From the NCBI RefSeq assembly GCF_027409185.1, contig NC_084468.1:48733001-48797000 (forward strand): DNA of 64,000 bases. Direction: 5' to 3'. The position numbers were made by a program, and so were the translations under genes. The notes below the pieces were generated by a model, which ran no database searches, had not been told where the DNA came from, and saw only the letters and a list, made by a program, of their open reading frames with translations. The DNA is from Cynocephalus volans. Lineage: Eukaryota; Chordata; Mammalia; Dermoptera; Cynocephalidae. Below, piece by piece: positions 9,954 through 21,689 of the stretch; the first letter of the stretch is position 1, and every line of letters begins with the position of its first letter.

Positions 9954-10041
9954 AAATATTCATTGTTGAATGAAAATTACAATATTCATTGTAACCTATT
10001 CAATATTACAATATTCATTGTAAACTAAATATTCATTGTTG
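9954..10041 (+). repeat. Interleaved local direct repeats inside L1
   Basis: AAATATTCATTGTTG occurs at 9954-9968 and 10027-10041. ATTACAATATTCATTGTAA occurs at 9976-9994 and 10005-10023. They directly follow the palindrome, and L1 sequence resumes straight after them. Confidence 0.9.
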
Positions 10042-10245
10042 GACAACTGGATAAGGAAAATGTGGTATATTATACATAAGGTAATACTACTCAGCCATAA
10101 AAAAGAATGAAATATTGCCATTCACAGCAACATGGATAAACTTAGAGAAAATCATGCTAAGTGAAATAAGGCAGGCACAGAAAGAGGCCGCATGTCCTCA
10201 CTCATAAGTGGGAACTAAAAAACAAACAAACAAACTAAAAAAGAC

Positions 10246-11689
10246 ATAGATATTCCTAATTTAAATTTTTGCTCATATGCAAAATAGACTAATTGCACTG
10301 AAAGATTACATCAGCAAGTCCCTTAGCTCTCTTGAGGCACAGAAAATCATTTGCCAGGAGTTGGGGTGGGGAGAGGGGCCTTTCATACTAAGAATTCCTT
10401 CATTCTGACAACTTAATCTGGAATGTACATCTATGACTAACGTTAGAATTGATTCTTATTAAAATAGCACTAAATTAAAAAATTTAAGTCTGGACTATGA
10501 AAGTTAACAAGAAGTTTCAAAAGCATTACAGCTAGATGAAGTCAGGGATGCTTGGACTTTATTCACTGAGGAACAGGCATACATCCAGTCTTTCCTCTCT
10601 AGCCTTGAGGAAAGAAGAGCATCCACGACAATTCCTGTCATGTATAGACAGATGAAAATCTCCCCCGCCCCAAATATCCTCAAATCTCTCTCCTGATATG
10701 TGGGCAAATTGGAGGTGGGAGTTGGGAAGGAGAATTGGAAACTTTCCTTACCCACTTTGCCCTGTAATTAGATTAAGAAAGGGAAAAAAAATTAAATTAA
10801 TTAAGTTGATTAAAAATAAATTAGATTAAGTTGAAGGACAAAAAAATCTTTACTTTTACTGGGAATTTTTGGATTGTCTTTCCAGAAATGTTTACTGCTT
10901 TTCTTCTATCAACAGATAAAAGATAGAAAAAATATGTTTCTGCCAGTCCCATTGAATAACACAGACTCTGGGAATAACCAAAAGAATCAATATAAAGACA
11001 AGCAAACAATCAGAAAAGCAAAAAGCCAATTTAAAAAAATGCAGTTTAAGCTAATGAGGTGCATTAAATGATGATGTATAGAATGTGTTTCATTTTTACT
11101 TTGGGTGAAATTTATCAACTCTTAAAACAAATTTCTAAAATTTAAGCAGCCTGTAAGAATCCTAAAATTTGACCTTTAGAACTAATGATAAAGGCATATT
11201 TTGGGATATAGTTAATCAATGATATGATTTTGTTAAGATAATCTATGGAAGCATGGCTTCCCATTAATATTGGGAAGGTTCTTTTTCTCAAGTTATAACT
11301 CTAAGCTTTTGCTTCTAAGTTTGTGAACACTATTTCATTTTCATCTGGGACAGAATAATAATTATTCTTTCCCTAACCCATCCAAAAAAAATCTGAACTA
11401 ATAAAGAACTAGCTTAAGACTGTTTTCCATTGTTCTGACTTGTAGTCTCTAATTATAGTAAACCGCTTTACTTAATTATTCAGGTATTACTTTTTATGGA
11501 ATTAACTGAAATTACAAAGCATCCTATTTTCATAAAGGTTGATTCTCTGTTGCACTAAAACTACAATTTCACTTCTTTCTGCTTATTCTTGAGCTATAAA
11601 GCTGGTTATCTCCTTAGGAAATTTCAGATCTGGGTAATTGGTAAAATAATCCAGTGAAGACTATGCTATCCATCTCCTCCTCTTGAGAT
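10246..11689. other. No recognised feature
   Basis: AT-rich sequence without a gene or a confident repeat call. A short run of TTAAATTAATTAAG-like text lies near 10790-10830. Confidence 0.4.
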
Positions 11690-12225
11690 TCTAAGTTCTG
11701 CTGCTAAGTTAGACCACAAGAGGATACATCTGTATACTCTGTCACCCTAGCTTGTCATGGAATCATAGTCACCATGTTGCATTTTATTATTTTCCCACTG
11801 GCCTTTAGGAAACATTGCAGGAGACTGTGACTCACTCTATGACCTCCTGAGGCTCTACTTCCTCTTCTTCCTGGGAACAAATCTGGACTATCCTCCCCAG
11901 CCTCCTTTCAGATAGATGGGTCCTTCAGATAAATGGCGTCTGGTCCGTGGAATGGGGACACAAGAGATGTGTACCTGGATCTGGCCCATAGCAATCTTCA
12001 GGCCCTTTCTCTTCATTTGTCTCCCAGTCAGATTTAGAGAATTCCATGAAAGCCCTGGGGATGGTGGGACAGGTAGACAGAAGCAGATGAGGCCCTGAAT
12101 GACTGTCTGGAACAAAGTGTCCTCAGCCCCCAGCCCTATTAGACAGTGATGTAAGTGAGAAATAAATGATAACTGTGTCAAATCAAGAAGAATTTGAGAT
12201 TGTTATATGAGTCACTTTATTCTTA
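11690..12225 (+). mobile_element. Possible MaLR/MLT-like LTR, sense
   Basis: The stretch 12075-12170 runs GAGGCCCTGAATGACTGTCT, then GTGTCCTCAGCCCCC, then GTGAGAAATAAATGATAACT. This resembles the 3' part of MLT-type LTRs, with their AATAAA signal and a following GTTTGAG-like segment. The 5' boundary is a guess and no target duplication was found. Confidence 0.4.
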
Positions 12226-12237
12226 CATATACAGAGG

Positions 12238-12490
12238 CATAGTGGTTAAGATAGTTTCTCTGAAACTGAAACCATTTTTTAACTGGATGATTTTGAACAA
12301 ATTTTTAATCTTCTCCGTGCCTTTGTTCCTTCATATGCAAAATGGGAACAGTAATAATAATAAAACCTCATAAGATTATCATGAGGATTAAAAGAGGATG
12401 TGTAAAAGATTAAAATTAATGTGGATAAAGTGCTTAGGACAATTTCTGACATGTTTTAAGTACTGAATATACATTAGCTGTTGTTGAAAG
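12238..12490 (+). mobile_element. MIR SINE, near full length, sense
   Basis: The element opens GGCATAGTGGTTAAGA (tRNA-like head). It passes through a TTCATATGCAAAATGGGAAC core and CTCATAAGATTATCATGAGG, then AAAGTGCTTAGGACAATTTC and a TTAGCTGTTGTTG end. This is one of the best-preserved MIR copies in the window. Confidence 0.85.
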
Positions 12491-13099
12491 AAATAGACAC
12501 ATGAAATCTATTTTATATATATATAAAATATACATATATATCCTTTTAAAAATGTTATCTTTTATGTTACTTTCCTTTCTGTACTATTTCTTTCCTAAAA
12601 GAACTTTGGCCAGCAAAAATTCATACCATACAGTAAGATAGAAATAGATGAGCAAGTGGGAGGAAGAAAAACTAGAGAAAGCCATGGGTCAGAGTAGTTC
12701 ACAAGATAAGAACTAAGGGTCTTGTGATGTGAGATCAAGAGCTGAATAAAAGACATGTGATATGAAGCAGCTTACCATTTCAAAACATATAAATTAGGAA
12801 ATAAAATAATTAAAATAAGATATATTTCAAACTGTTAGTTTTTAGGGGAGAGATGGGATGAGAGAGATGATGGAATAAAGGTAATATTTCTGAAACTTTG
12901 GCTTGAAATCAAGTAGGGTCTTTTAGGGAGGGAGGTAAGAGGGGGAAATGGGCTAGATCAGAGTGCCTCATTAGGTTGGTTCTACAGAATTCAGTGTGTA
13001 GTCATCTTAAGTGGTAGAGTTAAAGCTGTATAAATAGGGTGGTTGGACAAAAGCCTAAAAAGCCTAATTATTTAACTATCCTGGGAAAACAAGAATAAA
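12491..13099. other. No recognised feature
   Basis: A short TATATATA-rich run occurs at about 12515-12540. Otherwise there is no gene or repeat I can support. Confidence 0.4.
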
Positions 13100-13174
13100 A
13101 CATAAGCCAGAGCCAGCTCTCCAGAAAAACAGAACCAATAGGATACATGTACATATATAATATATGTATATATG

Positions 13175-13263
<89 letters not shown>

Positions 13264-13558
13264 TTTATTTATTTCAGAAATTGGCTCCCATGAATGGGAA
13301 GGCTGGAAAATCCAAAATCTGTAGGGTAGCCCACGAAGAATTGATGTTGCAGATTGAGTTGGGCGACAGTCTGCTAGCATACTCCCCCTCTCTTGGGGAG
13401 CTCAGTCTTTTTTTCTTAAGGCCTTCAACTGATTGAATGAGGCCTACCCACATTACGGAGGTCAATCTGCTTTACTCAAAGTCTACAGATTTAATTGTTA
13501 GTCTTATCTGAATCATACCTTCACAGCAATATTCACATGTGTATTACCAAATATATGG
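13100..13558 (+). mobile_element. Interspersed repeat (family unnamed), 5' portion, copy 1
   Basis: This portion begins near AGCTCTCCAGAAAAACAGAA and CCAATAGGATA. A large internal microsatellite follows, then AGAAATTGGCTCCCATGAAT and GGCCTACCCACATTACGGAG, reaching CCAAATATATGG. The same order of blocks, including a microsatellite at the same internal place, recurs at 47205-47685. The final portion (14397-14440) was split off by the LTR inserted at 13559. I recognise the family as a common mammalian repeat but cannot name it. Confidence 0.7.
13181..13262 (+). repeat. Microsatellite (TG)29(AG)12
   Basis: Twenty-nine uninterrupted TG units (13181-13238) pass directly into twelve AG units (13239-13262). 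Imperfect TA/TG-rich sequence precedes them (13148-13180). The array sits inside an interspersed repeat. It is likely length-polymorphic, and alternating TG can form Z-DNA. Confidence 0.97.
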
Positions 13559-14391
13559 TGCTGTGATTTGAATGTCTCCTTAAGCTCATTTTGGAACTTA
13601 ACCTCCAATATAGTGGTGAATGGTGGGGCCTTTAAGAGGTGATTGGAATACAAGTATTACGCCCTCATGAACGGATTGATCCTGTAGTGGACTGAATTAT
13701 GTCCCCCCAAAACTCACTGAAGCTTGAGTTGTGTTCCCCAAGTTTTATATATTAGAAACTTAGACCCCACTGTGACTGTTAAGAGGGTGGGAAATCCTAT
13801 TATGGTCATTGAAAAGTAGGGCCTTGAAGAGGACCATGCAGTAGTGAATGGATTAAAAATGGTGGTCAGGGGTGTGGTTCTGAGGGCTTTAAAAGAAGAG
13901 GAGAAAGAAGTCTTGCCCTCTCTCTGCTCTTTCTGCTTCCACCATCTGGCAATGTGAGACTTCTGGGTCACTGTCACCACCACCAGATGGACTTTGGACT
14001 TCCCAGCCTCAGAAACTGTAAGCAATAAATTTCATTTGCTCTGTACATTACCCAGTTCTATGTAGTTTGTTATAAGCAACAAAAATGGCCTAATACAGAT
14101 CCATTCATGGAATAATGGGTTGATGATTTAGTAGGCTGTCATGGGTGTGATTTCGATGGCTTTATAAGGAGAGCAAGTGAGAAGGTTAGCTTCTTGCTCA
14201 GGCCATTCTCGCCCTCTGATTGTCTGCATTGCCATGGGACCCTATAGAGAGTTCCACCCAGAAGGCCCTCACTAGATGTGTGCCCTTGGACCGTGGATTT
14301 TCCAGCCTCCAAAACTGTAAGAAATAAATTTCTTTATAAATTACCCAATTTCAGGTATTCTATTATAAGCAACAGAAAACAGACTAATACA
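13559..14391 (+). mobile_element. MaLR-type LTR (outer), split by a second LTR
   Basis: The LTR starts TGCTGTGATTTGAATG and ends AGACTAATACA. Near its 3' end it has the MaLR signature of AATAAATTTC, ATAAATTACCCA and a TATTATAAGCAACAG-like block. Perfect 5 bp target duplications TATGG flank it (13554-13558 and 14392-14396). Without the inner insertion it is about 413 bp, a normal MLT1/MST size. It is a nonautonomous ERVL-related solo LTR with no coding sequence. Confidence 0.9.
13683..14097 (+). mobile_element. MaLR-type LTR (inner), nested
   Basis: The 415 bp element starts TGTAGTGGACTGAATTATG and ends GGCCTAATACA, with AATAAATTTC at its 3' side. Perfect target duplications GATCC occur at 13678-13682 and 14098-14102. 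It lies in the same orientation as the outer LTR it interrupts. The outer LTR reads straight through when this piece and one GATCC are removed, so this insertion is the later one. Confidence 0.92.
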
Positions 14392-14396
14392 TATGG

Positions 14397-14440
14397 GTAC
14401 TGTGGCCAAATTGGCATGTAAAATTAATCATCACACCTGG
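14397..14440 (+). mobile_element. Interspersed repeat copy 1, 3' remnant
   Basis: GTGGCCAAATTGGCATGTAA and AATTAATCATCACA match the end of the unnamed family (compare GGCCTGGTCAAGTTGGCACA at 47650). This is the distal part of the unit that begins at 13100. Confidence 0.65.
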
Positions 14441-16174
14441 ATATAAGGTCAATCAATATAGAAAAGATACACCCAAATGGCAGTCCTTTGATTGGATTTG
14501 CCCTACAAGCATAACGTGTTTGGCTTAAGTTTTCAAAAGTCTTTCAGTCAGTATTTTCAACTGGGAAATCCCACAGTCAAAACACATTCACATCTCTAGC
14601 TTTTCTTTGACATTGAGACACTCACTTCCACTGGGTCCTCATTGCCTCAGCAACAAGTGGCTAAAAGTCAGTAGCAGCTGCCTCCTTCAGGTGGGATGGG
14701 CCCTTGCTCCTTCCCCACAGTCCCCACTTTGTCGCATTACTCTGTTTCTTACACTCTACTGTCCTCATCCATTTACATGTGTTGCCTGGATTCTGTAGGT
14801 ATTTTGGTTTTGAACCTTGGCCATATAATCTGTGTAGTGAAAGTGGATTGAAGAAGCCCCTTAATACTTTGCATTATAGTTAAACCAAAGATAATAACAT
14901 TAATGAAATAAGCTCAAACTACTTCAGCTGCCCCAGGAAAAACACCGGTACCTTGGATGGGAGCCCCTACTCCTAACACAAATACTTAGGATAAGTAACC
15001 TGCTACAGTGAGCATTTAAATTATCTGTGAGCTTTGACAATAAAAGCAATAACAAGTAGAGTTTTTCTCTTTTTGAAGTGCTTCTTATCCAAGGACAGCC
15101 AACTTACATGTTTGTCTGGTCTGTAACTATAACATACGTTGCGATTCTAATGGAATATATGGTAGAAGCTCTAAGATAAGCCATGTGGAAAAATGAAAGT
15201 GTTGACTAGTTCTCTTTGGAATTGTCATTCAATTTTTTTTTAATCTAATGGAGACCTTTATAAGGAAGGTGAATGAAAATGCATCTGTGTGTTATAGGAA
15301 AAATATGGCTTTTAAGGTTTTGACAGCCTAAGATTTCTTAATAATGAGATTCACAATTGATCTGTGATGTATTTCCTTGGCTATAAATGTGAGCAAATAT
15401 GTACTATATTTCTATGGGCCACTGCTTTCTGTGACCCTGTTCTGTAACCCTTTTAAGAAGATTCTTTTGGGTTGGCAGAAAATATAAAGTACCTTGGAAA
15501 TGCATATGTGAGAATCTGTTTATGATATTAGCAATTCAGTTGAACTAAATGTACTACTTTCTGTCAAAAGCTTTCAGGAGAGAATGCCTTATAAGGGAGA
15601 TATTCCCAAAGTCTGGAGCAATTGAGCTTCTCCCTTTTCCTATTTATTATTTTCTGGTCTCTTGGAATTTAGCATAAAATCTATTTCTCCTTAAAAGCTT
15701 TGGTTGATTAACTCCTGACCAAGTAGGAATGCAACAGTGGTAGGGAATGCTGGCTGAGTAGACAGGGAAGCCTTATTTCACATGGGTGTTGGTGGAAGAC
15801 CCACAGACATAGAGTTACATGAATAGATCTGTATATGGCTTTTGCGTGCTTAGTTTAGGATGGAAGGAAAGAGAGGACATGTATTATGTGTTCGATGAGA
15901 GAGTAGGATGGTACAATATCTGGTGCTCAGCTTTACCTCCAGGCTAGGTCTAACTGGTACAGAAAGGGGGGCATTAATCTTATTTTGTTCATGGAACATT
16001 GTCTTCAGTACAGTGATGACTAAATTAATGTAGAAATTTGGCATTGAGAGAGCTTTGCTGCCTTGGGCTGTGCCGGGGAAGACACATGGTCTTGAGGCCT
16101 TATGGCTAGTGACAGTGTAAGTTGGTCACAGCAGATGCTAAATAGAGACTTGTTGGGAGAGGTCTCCTTGAGAT
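14441..16174. other. No recognised feature
   Basis: No gene or confident repeat was recognised over this 1.7 kb. The short open frame at 14607-14798 has no motif and is treated as chance. Confidence 0.4.
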
Positions 16175-16178
16175 GTGA

Positions 16179-16228
16179 GAGTGTGTGTGTACATGTGTGT
16201 GTGTTGGTGAGATGTATATGTTGGTGAG

Positions 16229-16259
<31 letters not shown>

Positions 16260-16270
16260 CGTGCACGTGT
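16179..16270 (+). repeat. Interrupted (GT)n microsatellite
   Basis: GT runs are interrupted by ACAT and by repeated TTGGTGAGATG blocks. They end in GTGCACGTGCACGTG, which contains a CACGTG palindrome. The repeated TTGGTGAGA blocks suggest local slippage of a compound unit. Confidence 0.9.
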
Positions 16271-18894
16271 TGGTGAGAGCAGCCAGGGAGCACTTTGCAA
16301 AATCTAGATTTCTGGAACTAAGTAAGATGTAGGGTAGGATCAGCATAATTTGGGCTCTACAAGACTACTCTTATATTGACAAGACTAAACTGGCTACTTA
16401 AAAAATCTAATTTACCAATACAGTGCTCCATTTCTTGACTTTAAGTATAATAAATTATGAATTGAAGAAGACCTCAGTATCATATAGTACATAACAAGAA
16501 ATGTGTTCCTAAATGAATATTTTTCAAGTATTCCATTTTCCTTTTATAAATTTAATTTTTAGTTTATATATACAATAAAATTTTCTTTTTTTGAGTAGCT
16601 TTGTGAGTGTTAATAAATGTATATAATAGTGCAATAGTCAACAAATGGAACAGTTCCATCAGCCCCAAATTCCTTGGTATTTCCCCTGTGTAGCCAACCC
16701 ATCCTTCACTCCTTCCCCTTTGAATTATAAACAAGACAGGTCTGCAGATTTCCTGAAATACAAACAACTTCTTAGTTGAGAGAAATAATACAGGTCTCCG
16801 GCTGGTCACCTCTGATTCCTTTGCCCCGGCCCCTATGGTTAAATAGCAAAAGATTCTTTTGCATTTTTAATCTAAGCTGTCCAGGGTTATATGAGTAATT
16901 TCACCTTTAACAAGCTCAGTCACTGCTTTTTGGGGAGTGGTTAATGCCTAAAATTTTAACTAGAGTGTAAATGAAAGCTTCATAGAGCTTTGTTAGTCTC
17001 TGATCAAACAGCCATAAATATCTCCTGTTAAATTAATAAGACTTCCTCTGGGTAGGTGTTTAGATGCTCTGCTTCTGAGCCTGGAAGTCATTTAGGAGTT
17101 TTCTGAAAGTGCCCTGAGTCCTTTCTGTGCCTCTGGCCACTGTTGTTAATAAGCCTTCCACAGCAGTCCAAAGAAAGACGGCAGGAAGTCCTTAGTGTTA
17201 TCTTTGCTGGCTTAACTGGCATAAAAGATTCATTTCTTTTTTTGTTTTGTTTTGTTTAGTTACAAAAAGTTAGCATATTCATTTGCTTGTAAGATTATTT
17301 TTTCTTCTTTTTCTATTCTTTTTTCTTTTTCTTTTTTTCTTTTTTTTCAGATAACTTTTCAATTGCCAGTGAAATCATACTCTCTGGATATAACAATCAG
17401 AATGCAAAATACAAAGGAAAATATAAAATGCAAAAAAAAAAAAAAAAAAAAAAAACCCAAAACAAAGGAAAAGTTATACAAATGCTGACAGGGGTTAGCA
17501 AACAGGTTGGAAGGTTCAGGGAGATTATTCATCCTTTCTTCTCCTTTCAGGGACTGGGTTTTAAAAGCTTGTTACAGAATTTACTCTCTAGGGCTGCTTT
17601 ACTTATATTAAAGCATCATAGTATCGGTGGCCAGATTTTTGCCTTTCCAGGAAGTTGTTCACGTATATAGCAAATAATTCATAGTTGTAGTTTAAGGCAA
17701 GAAATGATAGAAATCTATTTTATTTGTGGAAGCTAATGAAATTCTTTTTTATATCCTGTTTTAAGATTAACATTTTTCCTCAAAGAAATAAATTAAAGAA
17801 AAAAACAAACACCTGTTTATCCTTGGAAATGTTTCCTAACTATATATACTATGCTTTAGCAATTTTGGAGGAAAGACAATTATGTCAGTGTATTGCACTT
17901 GTAGATAATAGCATTTTACATATCATCAAAGCATTTTGCTTTACATTAAATCCTTAAAAATAAAAATATAAATCAAGGCCTTAAACATATGCACAAACTT
18001 TTCAACACCTCCTATTTCAGAAATTTGGATTCTATCAAATATTAATTGCTGTAGATGCTGTTTATCTGCTCACAGCTACACACTAATTCCACTGACAATA
18101 ATGGTTGTAAATGTACATTTTGCTTTACACCAAAATTTGAGAATTCAGGAATTCATGGAGACATTCCTCTGTGCAGAAAAGATGAGGTGAATCAGAAGAA
18201 ATGAGAATCAATAGGAATCTTTTGACAAGAGATTAAATAAGAATCTCAGTTATGGTTGGGAAATGCTGAATTCATATCCATAGTATTTGCATTTCAGACA
18301 TCTACCTGGGAAGGAGAAAATAGAGAAAACTTTGCATTATGCTCTATTTTTATGAATTATGCCTGTTCTAGAAGGGACTTGTATAAGCTACAGGTACTAA
18401 TAATAAAACTATAATGATAATTATTTCAATTTTCCAAAGTAGAGATTGAATTCATACAACCCCATAAAGAAGTTCGCCGTAGGTATTACACAGAGGGAGA
18501 GATTAATGAACGCTTTTTATGGGTACTAGCAGCCTTTCATGCAACTGCTATTTTCCTAATGGGACTAGTCACAAGATGGAGTGCCGGGGAGTTTTCTTCA
18601 TAGCTGATCTAAATTTGCACTTTACATTTCTGTACTTTTTCCAAACCTGGATCCATCGTCTTTTCCCCTTTGGACCATGTCTCAGCAATTGGCCCCATCA
18701 TCTGTCCACTATTTTCTCCTTTCATATTTAAATTCTCCTTTGCTTCTCTATCAACAACATCTTAGCTCAGAACTTCAGCATTTTTTGCCCAAATGGTTTT
18801 CCTCTGTTTTTGATTTTCTTAATATATGCTTCTTCTCACCACAATTTTTCAAATTAAAAATCTGAACATGACGTAACTTACTTTTCACTCACTT
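16271..18894. other. No gene; low-complexity tracts only
   Basis: A T/C-rich stretch runs at about 17228-17350 and a poly(A) run at 17432-17455. Apart from these I recognise no gene or repeat family. The stretch 18640-18890 is C/T-rich and could be decayed L2, but I cannot support that. Confidence 0.4.
17432..17455 (+). repeat. Poly(A) run, 24 bases
   Basis: Twenty-four uninterrupted A residues follow ATATAAAATGC. No retrotransposon body or target duplication was recognised around it, so it is called a simple homopolymer. Confidence 0.95.
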
Positions 18895-19410
18895 CCTGGT
18901 TTAGTTTATTCATTCAATAAATATTTATTGTGCACGTATTAGATACTATTCTGTGTACTAGGAATAGAATTGTGAACAAAAGAGTTAAATTTTACATTCT
19001 CAAAATCTTTCTGAGGGGGAACATACAATAAATATACATAAGAGCAAATAAATGTAAGAGGATTTAGGTATGGGTAAATGCTATACAAAGAAAATAAATT
19101 TGGGTAATATGGGCAGAGTGACCTGCACAGGCAATAGGCCATATTAGACAGATTGAGTAGGAAAAGCCTCACTGATGAGAGGAAATCGCGATGTTTGTGA
19201 GTAAGCTAAGCATGGTAAGATCAGGGGCAGGGAAGGCTAGACACAAGACACAGCAAGTGTAAAGGACTTGAAGCAGCAATGAGAATGTGTTTGAGAAATA
19301 GAAGAAACTGTGTGGATGGAGCACAGTGAGACAGGGAGAGGGTAACAGAAGATGAGGTCAAGATCAGAGAAAAAGGCAAGGGGTAGGTCATTTGGGGGCC
19401 AAAAGGCCAA
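18895..19410 (-). mobile_element. L2 LINE 3' region, antisense
   Basis: It opens with the reversed L2 tail ATTCATTCAATAAATATTTA and a TGTGTACTAGGAATAGAATT-like block. It continues into GAGGAAA... GCAAGTGTAAAGGACTTGAA and GAGATTTGGGGGCC-like text, the antisense order of L2. Decay is heavy. Confidence 0.7.
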
Positions 19411-19419
19411 GGTCATAAT

Positions 19420-19855
19420 TTACTTCTGTCATTGTTGCCCCCTTGAGCTGTTTGGAACCTCAACCAGCAAGATCCCATTGTGTTGCTTTGAACATGTTTT
19501 TGCTCACTCTGCTTGGCCCCCACTTCTCAGTCTCTGGGACCCAACTTAGATGCTGGGTCATTTCCATCAGAGATCCATTCCTCACTTCTGAAAGGTGGCT
19601 AAGCTCCCTGATAATGCACTCTTGTGACACTCTGCGCACATTATCTCACAGCATCACAGCAATGAATTGCCATGTTGTTTGCTGATTTCTTCCTTCCTTC
19701 GTTTGTTTATTTTTAACTGTATTTTTGGATTTATCATGGAAATTAGATTGTGAACTTCTTAAAGGCAGGAATTGTATCTTAGTGACTGTGTATTTCCTAG
19801 CACCTAGTACAGCATCTGGCATATAGTGGACATTCAATAAATATTTGATGGAATA
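19420..19855 (+). mobile_element. L2 LINE 3' end, sense
   Basis: The classic L2 tail is readable: GTGAACTTCTTAAAGGCAGG, then CCTAGCACCTAGTACAGCAT, GGCATATAGTGGACATTCAA and AATAAATATTTGATGG. It lies tail-outward next to the antisense L2 upstream, so the two have their 5' sides facing. Confidence 0.85.
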
Positions 19856-20029
19856 TAAATAAGCAAAAGATCAAAAGTTTCAGTGCACATGCAAATGAAT
19901 GAATTGCACTTCAGACTGATGAACATAATTGGTTTTAGCCTGGATTTGCATTCAGTGTTACCAGGAATAAAATATCTCTTGCTTTCCTCATTGCCACCAG
20001 TATAAATCCAAATTTCCTTCTTTGACATT

Positions 20030-20455
20030 CAAGGTTTATCAAAATCTGGTGCCACTGATTTCTGCCCTTTCACAGCATGCCCTTTCATGCCTCTGGTCTT
20101 TGTATATATAGTTCATTCTCTTTATAATTTATTTGTTACCTTTGCCTTTTGGGCATCTCCAATTTATATTTCATGACTTAGAGCCAATGTCACTCCTGTG
20201 AAATATCCCATGTGTTAGTCAAAAGACTCCCAAGAAGAGTTACTTCTTTTTTCCCCCACTCTGTCCATATCACTATTACAGCACTTGCCATATCACTTTG
20301 TACATATCATTATTGTGGTGTATTGTAATTGTTTCTATATATGTCCTTCCACTAAGACTGGCATCATTAGGTGGCTGACCATTTTCCCTTTAGTGCTTAG
20401 GCTAGCATGTGCATAAATGTGATACTCAGTAAATGGTTGAATAAAAGAAATTTGA
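20030..20455 (+). mobile_element. L2 LINE 3' end, sense
   Basis: The region CAGCATGCCCTTTCATGCCT, CAATGTCACTCCTGTGAAAT, CACTATTACAGCACTTGCCA and a final ACTCAGTAAATGGTTGAATA follows L2 order through to the 3' end. Confidence 0.75.
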
Positions 20456-21239
20456 ATAAAAACAAATAAGTAATTCTGAATAACTTTTTTATTTTTCAAC
20501 TCTAAGGTTAGTACTTTCCCTGGCACATTAAGATTGCTCCAAGGGATTTCAATTTTTTTAAAAAAAATTAGTACGTATCTTTAAGCATATCCAGATATGT
20601 ACCTTTCTCCTTTGGTTACCTCCGCATCTCATCACATGGATGATATTTTTTATGCCTAAGCTTGCTCTGAGGATTAGTCTGCTTTATAATTATAAGCCCT
20701 GGAGCAATAATATAAAATTTTCAGTGCAAAGCTAATTTACATATAATTGTGTTCAGCCATACAACACAAAATAATACATAAAGCATAATAATAATTACCT
20801 ATGATCTGATTTTTCTCCTTTGAAAATCTGTCATAAAGTGTATAATTTTGACTGTCCTAATTTTTCAACTACCCTTTTTTTCTGTTTACTTTTCTGTACA
20901 TAAGTGGAATAGAGGTTCTCTAAGTCTGGATTAATCTGGGTAACAATGTAATATTTATAGAGTTTTAGAACACAGTTCCAGATATGTGAAGATGTGAAGC
21001 TGTTAATAAATCATTAGGTATGGCTTGCTCAAGTTACCTTAAGTAATTTGCCTGAGAGCTGTCTAATTACATATGGATGTTCTGGGACAAAATTCTCCAC
21101 AGATCTCCTGTGTTTCTGCACAATCCGCCTAGTGCTATTTGTTCCAAACCATCTTTTGAAAGATGTTTATATAGCAATCAAAAATGGAAGAAGGAGATAG
21201 CATGTCTCTCTAGATCAAAGATCAGGCATGCTTGCTTCC
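20456..21239. other. No recognised feature
   Basis: AT-rich DNA with no gene, tandem array or confident repeat. Confidence 0.4.
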
Positions 21240-21580
21240 CATTATAAAGATTTAGGTTCCCTAAGTTCATACTTCCTCTTTGGAACACAACCCCCCATAG
21301 GCATCATTTGACCCTCTTTGCATTACCCTGTGGGCACTGGGGCTCCTGGATCTGGAAATAAATAAAATAAAATAGTAAAGTAAAGTAAAGTAAAGTAAAG
21401 TAAAGTAAAGTAAAGTAAAGTAAAAAGTAAAGTAAAGTAAAAAGTAAAGTAAAATAAAATAAAATAAAATAAAAAAGTAACTGATACTCTGGCTACTGCT
21501 ATTGTTGTGTGTAACAAACTATTTTTCATTTGTGACCCAGGAATCTCATGTCTTCTATCGCATCCATGAAACTGTGGCAT
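21240..21580 (+). mobile_element. Possible ERV-like LTR end around a microsatellite
   Basis: GCATTACCCTGTGGGCACTG and GGGCTCCTGGATCTGG lie upstream of the array. TGTGTGTAACAAACTATTTT and CCATGAAACTGTGGCA lie downstream. The order resembles the 3' part of ERVL-type LTRs, with a degraded AATAAA as AACAAA. Boundaries are uncertain. Confidence 0.35.
21359..21478 (+). repeat. Pentanucleotide array (AAAGT)n / (AAAAT)n
   Basis: About 120 bp of TAAAG units are framed by TAAAA units on both sides, with two TAAAAAGTAAAG interruptions. It is probably length-variable. Confidence 0.97.
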
Positions 21581-21689
21581 GCTAACTTGTTAGTTTGTAA
21601 ATTGGTTAAAATTGCAATCTCAGATCCTTCATAGTTTTTGATGAGTGGCTAGTTGGGCTCCCTTGGGCATATAGCTAAACTGTATTTCA

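Larger units (their letters stand above)
9447..10245 (+). mobile_element. L1 LINE 3' end, 5'-truncated, sense
   Basis: The sequence follows the C-terminal end of L1 ORF2. GACCAAAGATTGATATCCAG is followed by ATGGGCAAAAGAACTGAATA, CCACACTGAGATAGCCTCCC and TACTCAGCCATAAAAAAGAA. The start of the 3'UTR follows (CTCACTCATAAGTGGGAACT). It contains a local palindrome and duplications at 9920-10045 that are not normal L1 sequence. ORF2 is not intact. The 3'UTR is only partial. Confidence 0.92.

Noticed and set aside
13072-13436. His/Thr- or Val/Cys-repeat proteins on both strands
   Set aside because: These are translations of the TG/AG microsatellite.
17228-17357. Polypyrimidine tract plus TTTTTTTCAG as a 3' splice site
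   Set aside because: The signal is good by sequence alone, but no open exon or conserved coding sequence follows, so no exon can be supported.
21359-21478. CRISPR-like array
   Set aside because: The units are contiguous 5 bp repeats without spacers, in a mammalian genome: a microsatellite.
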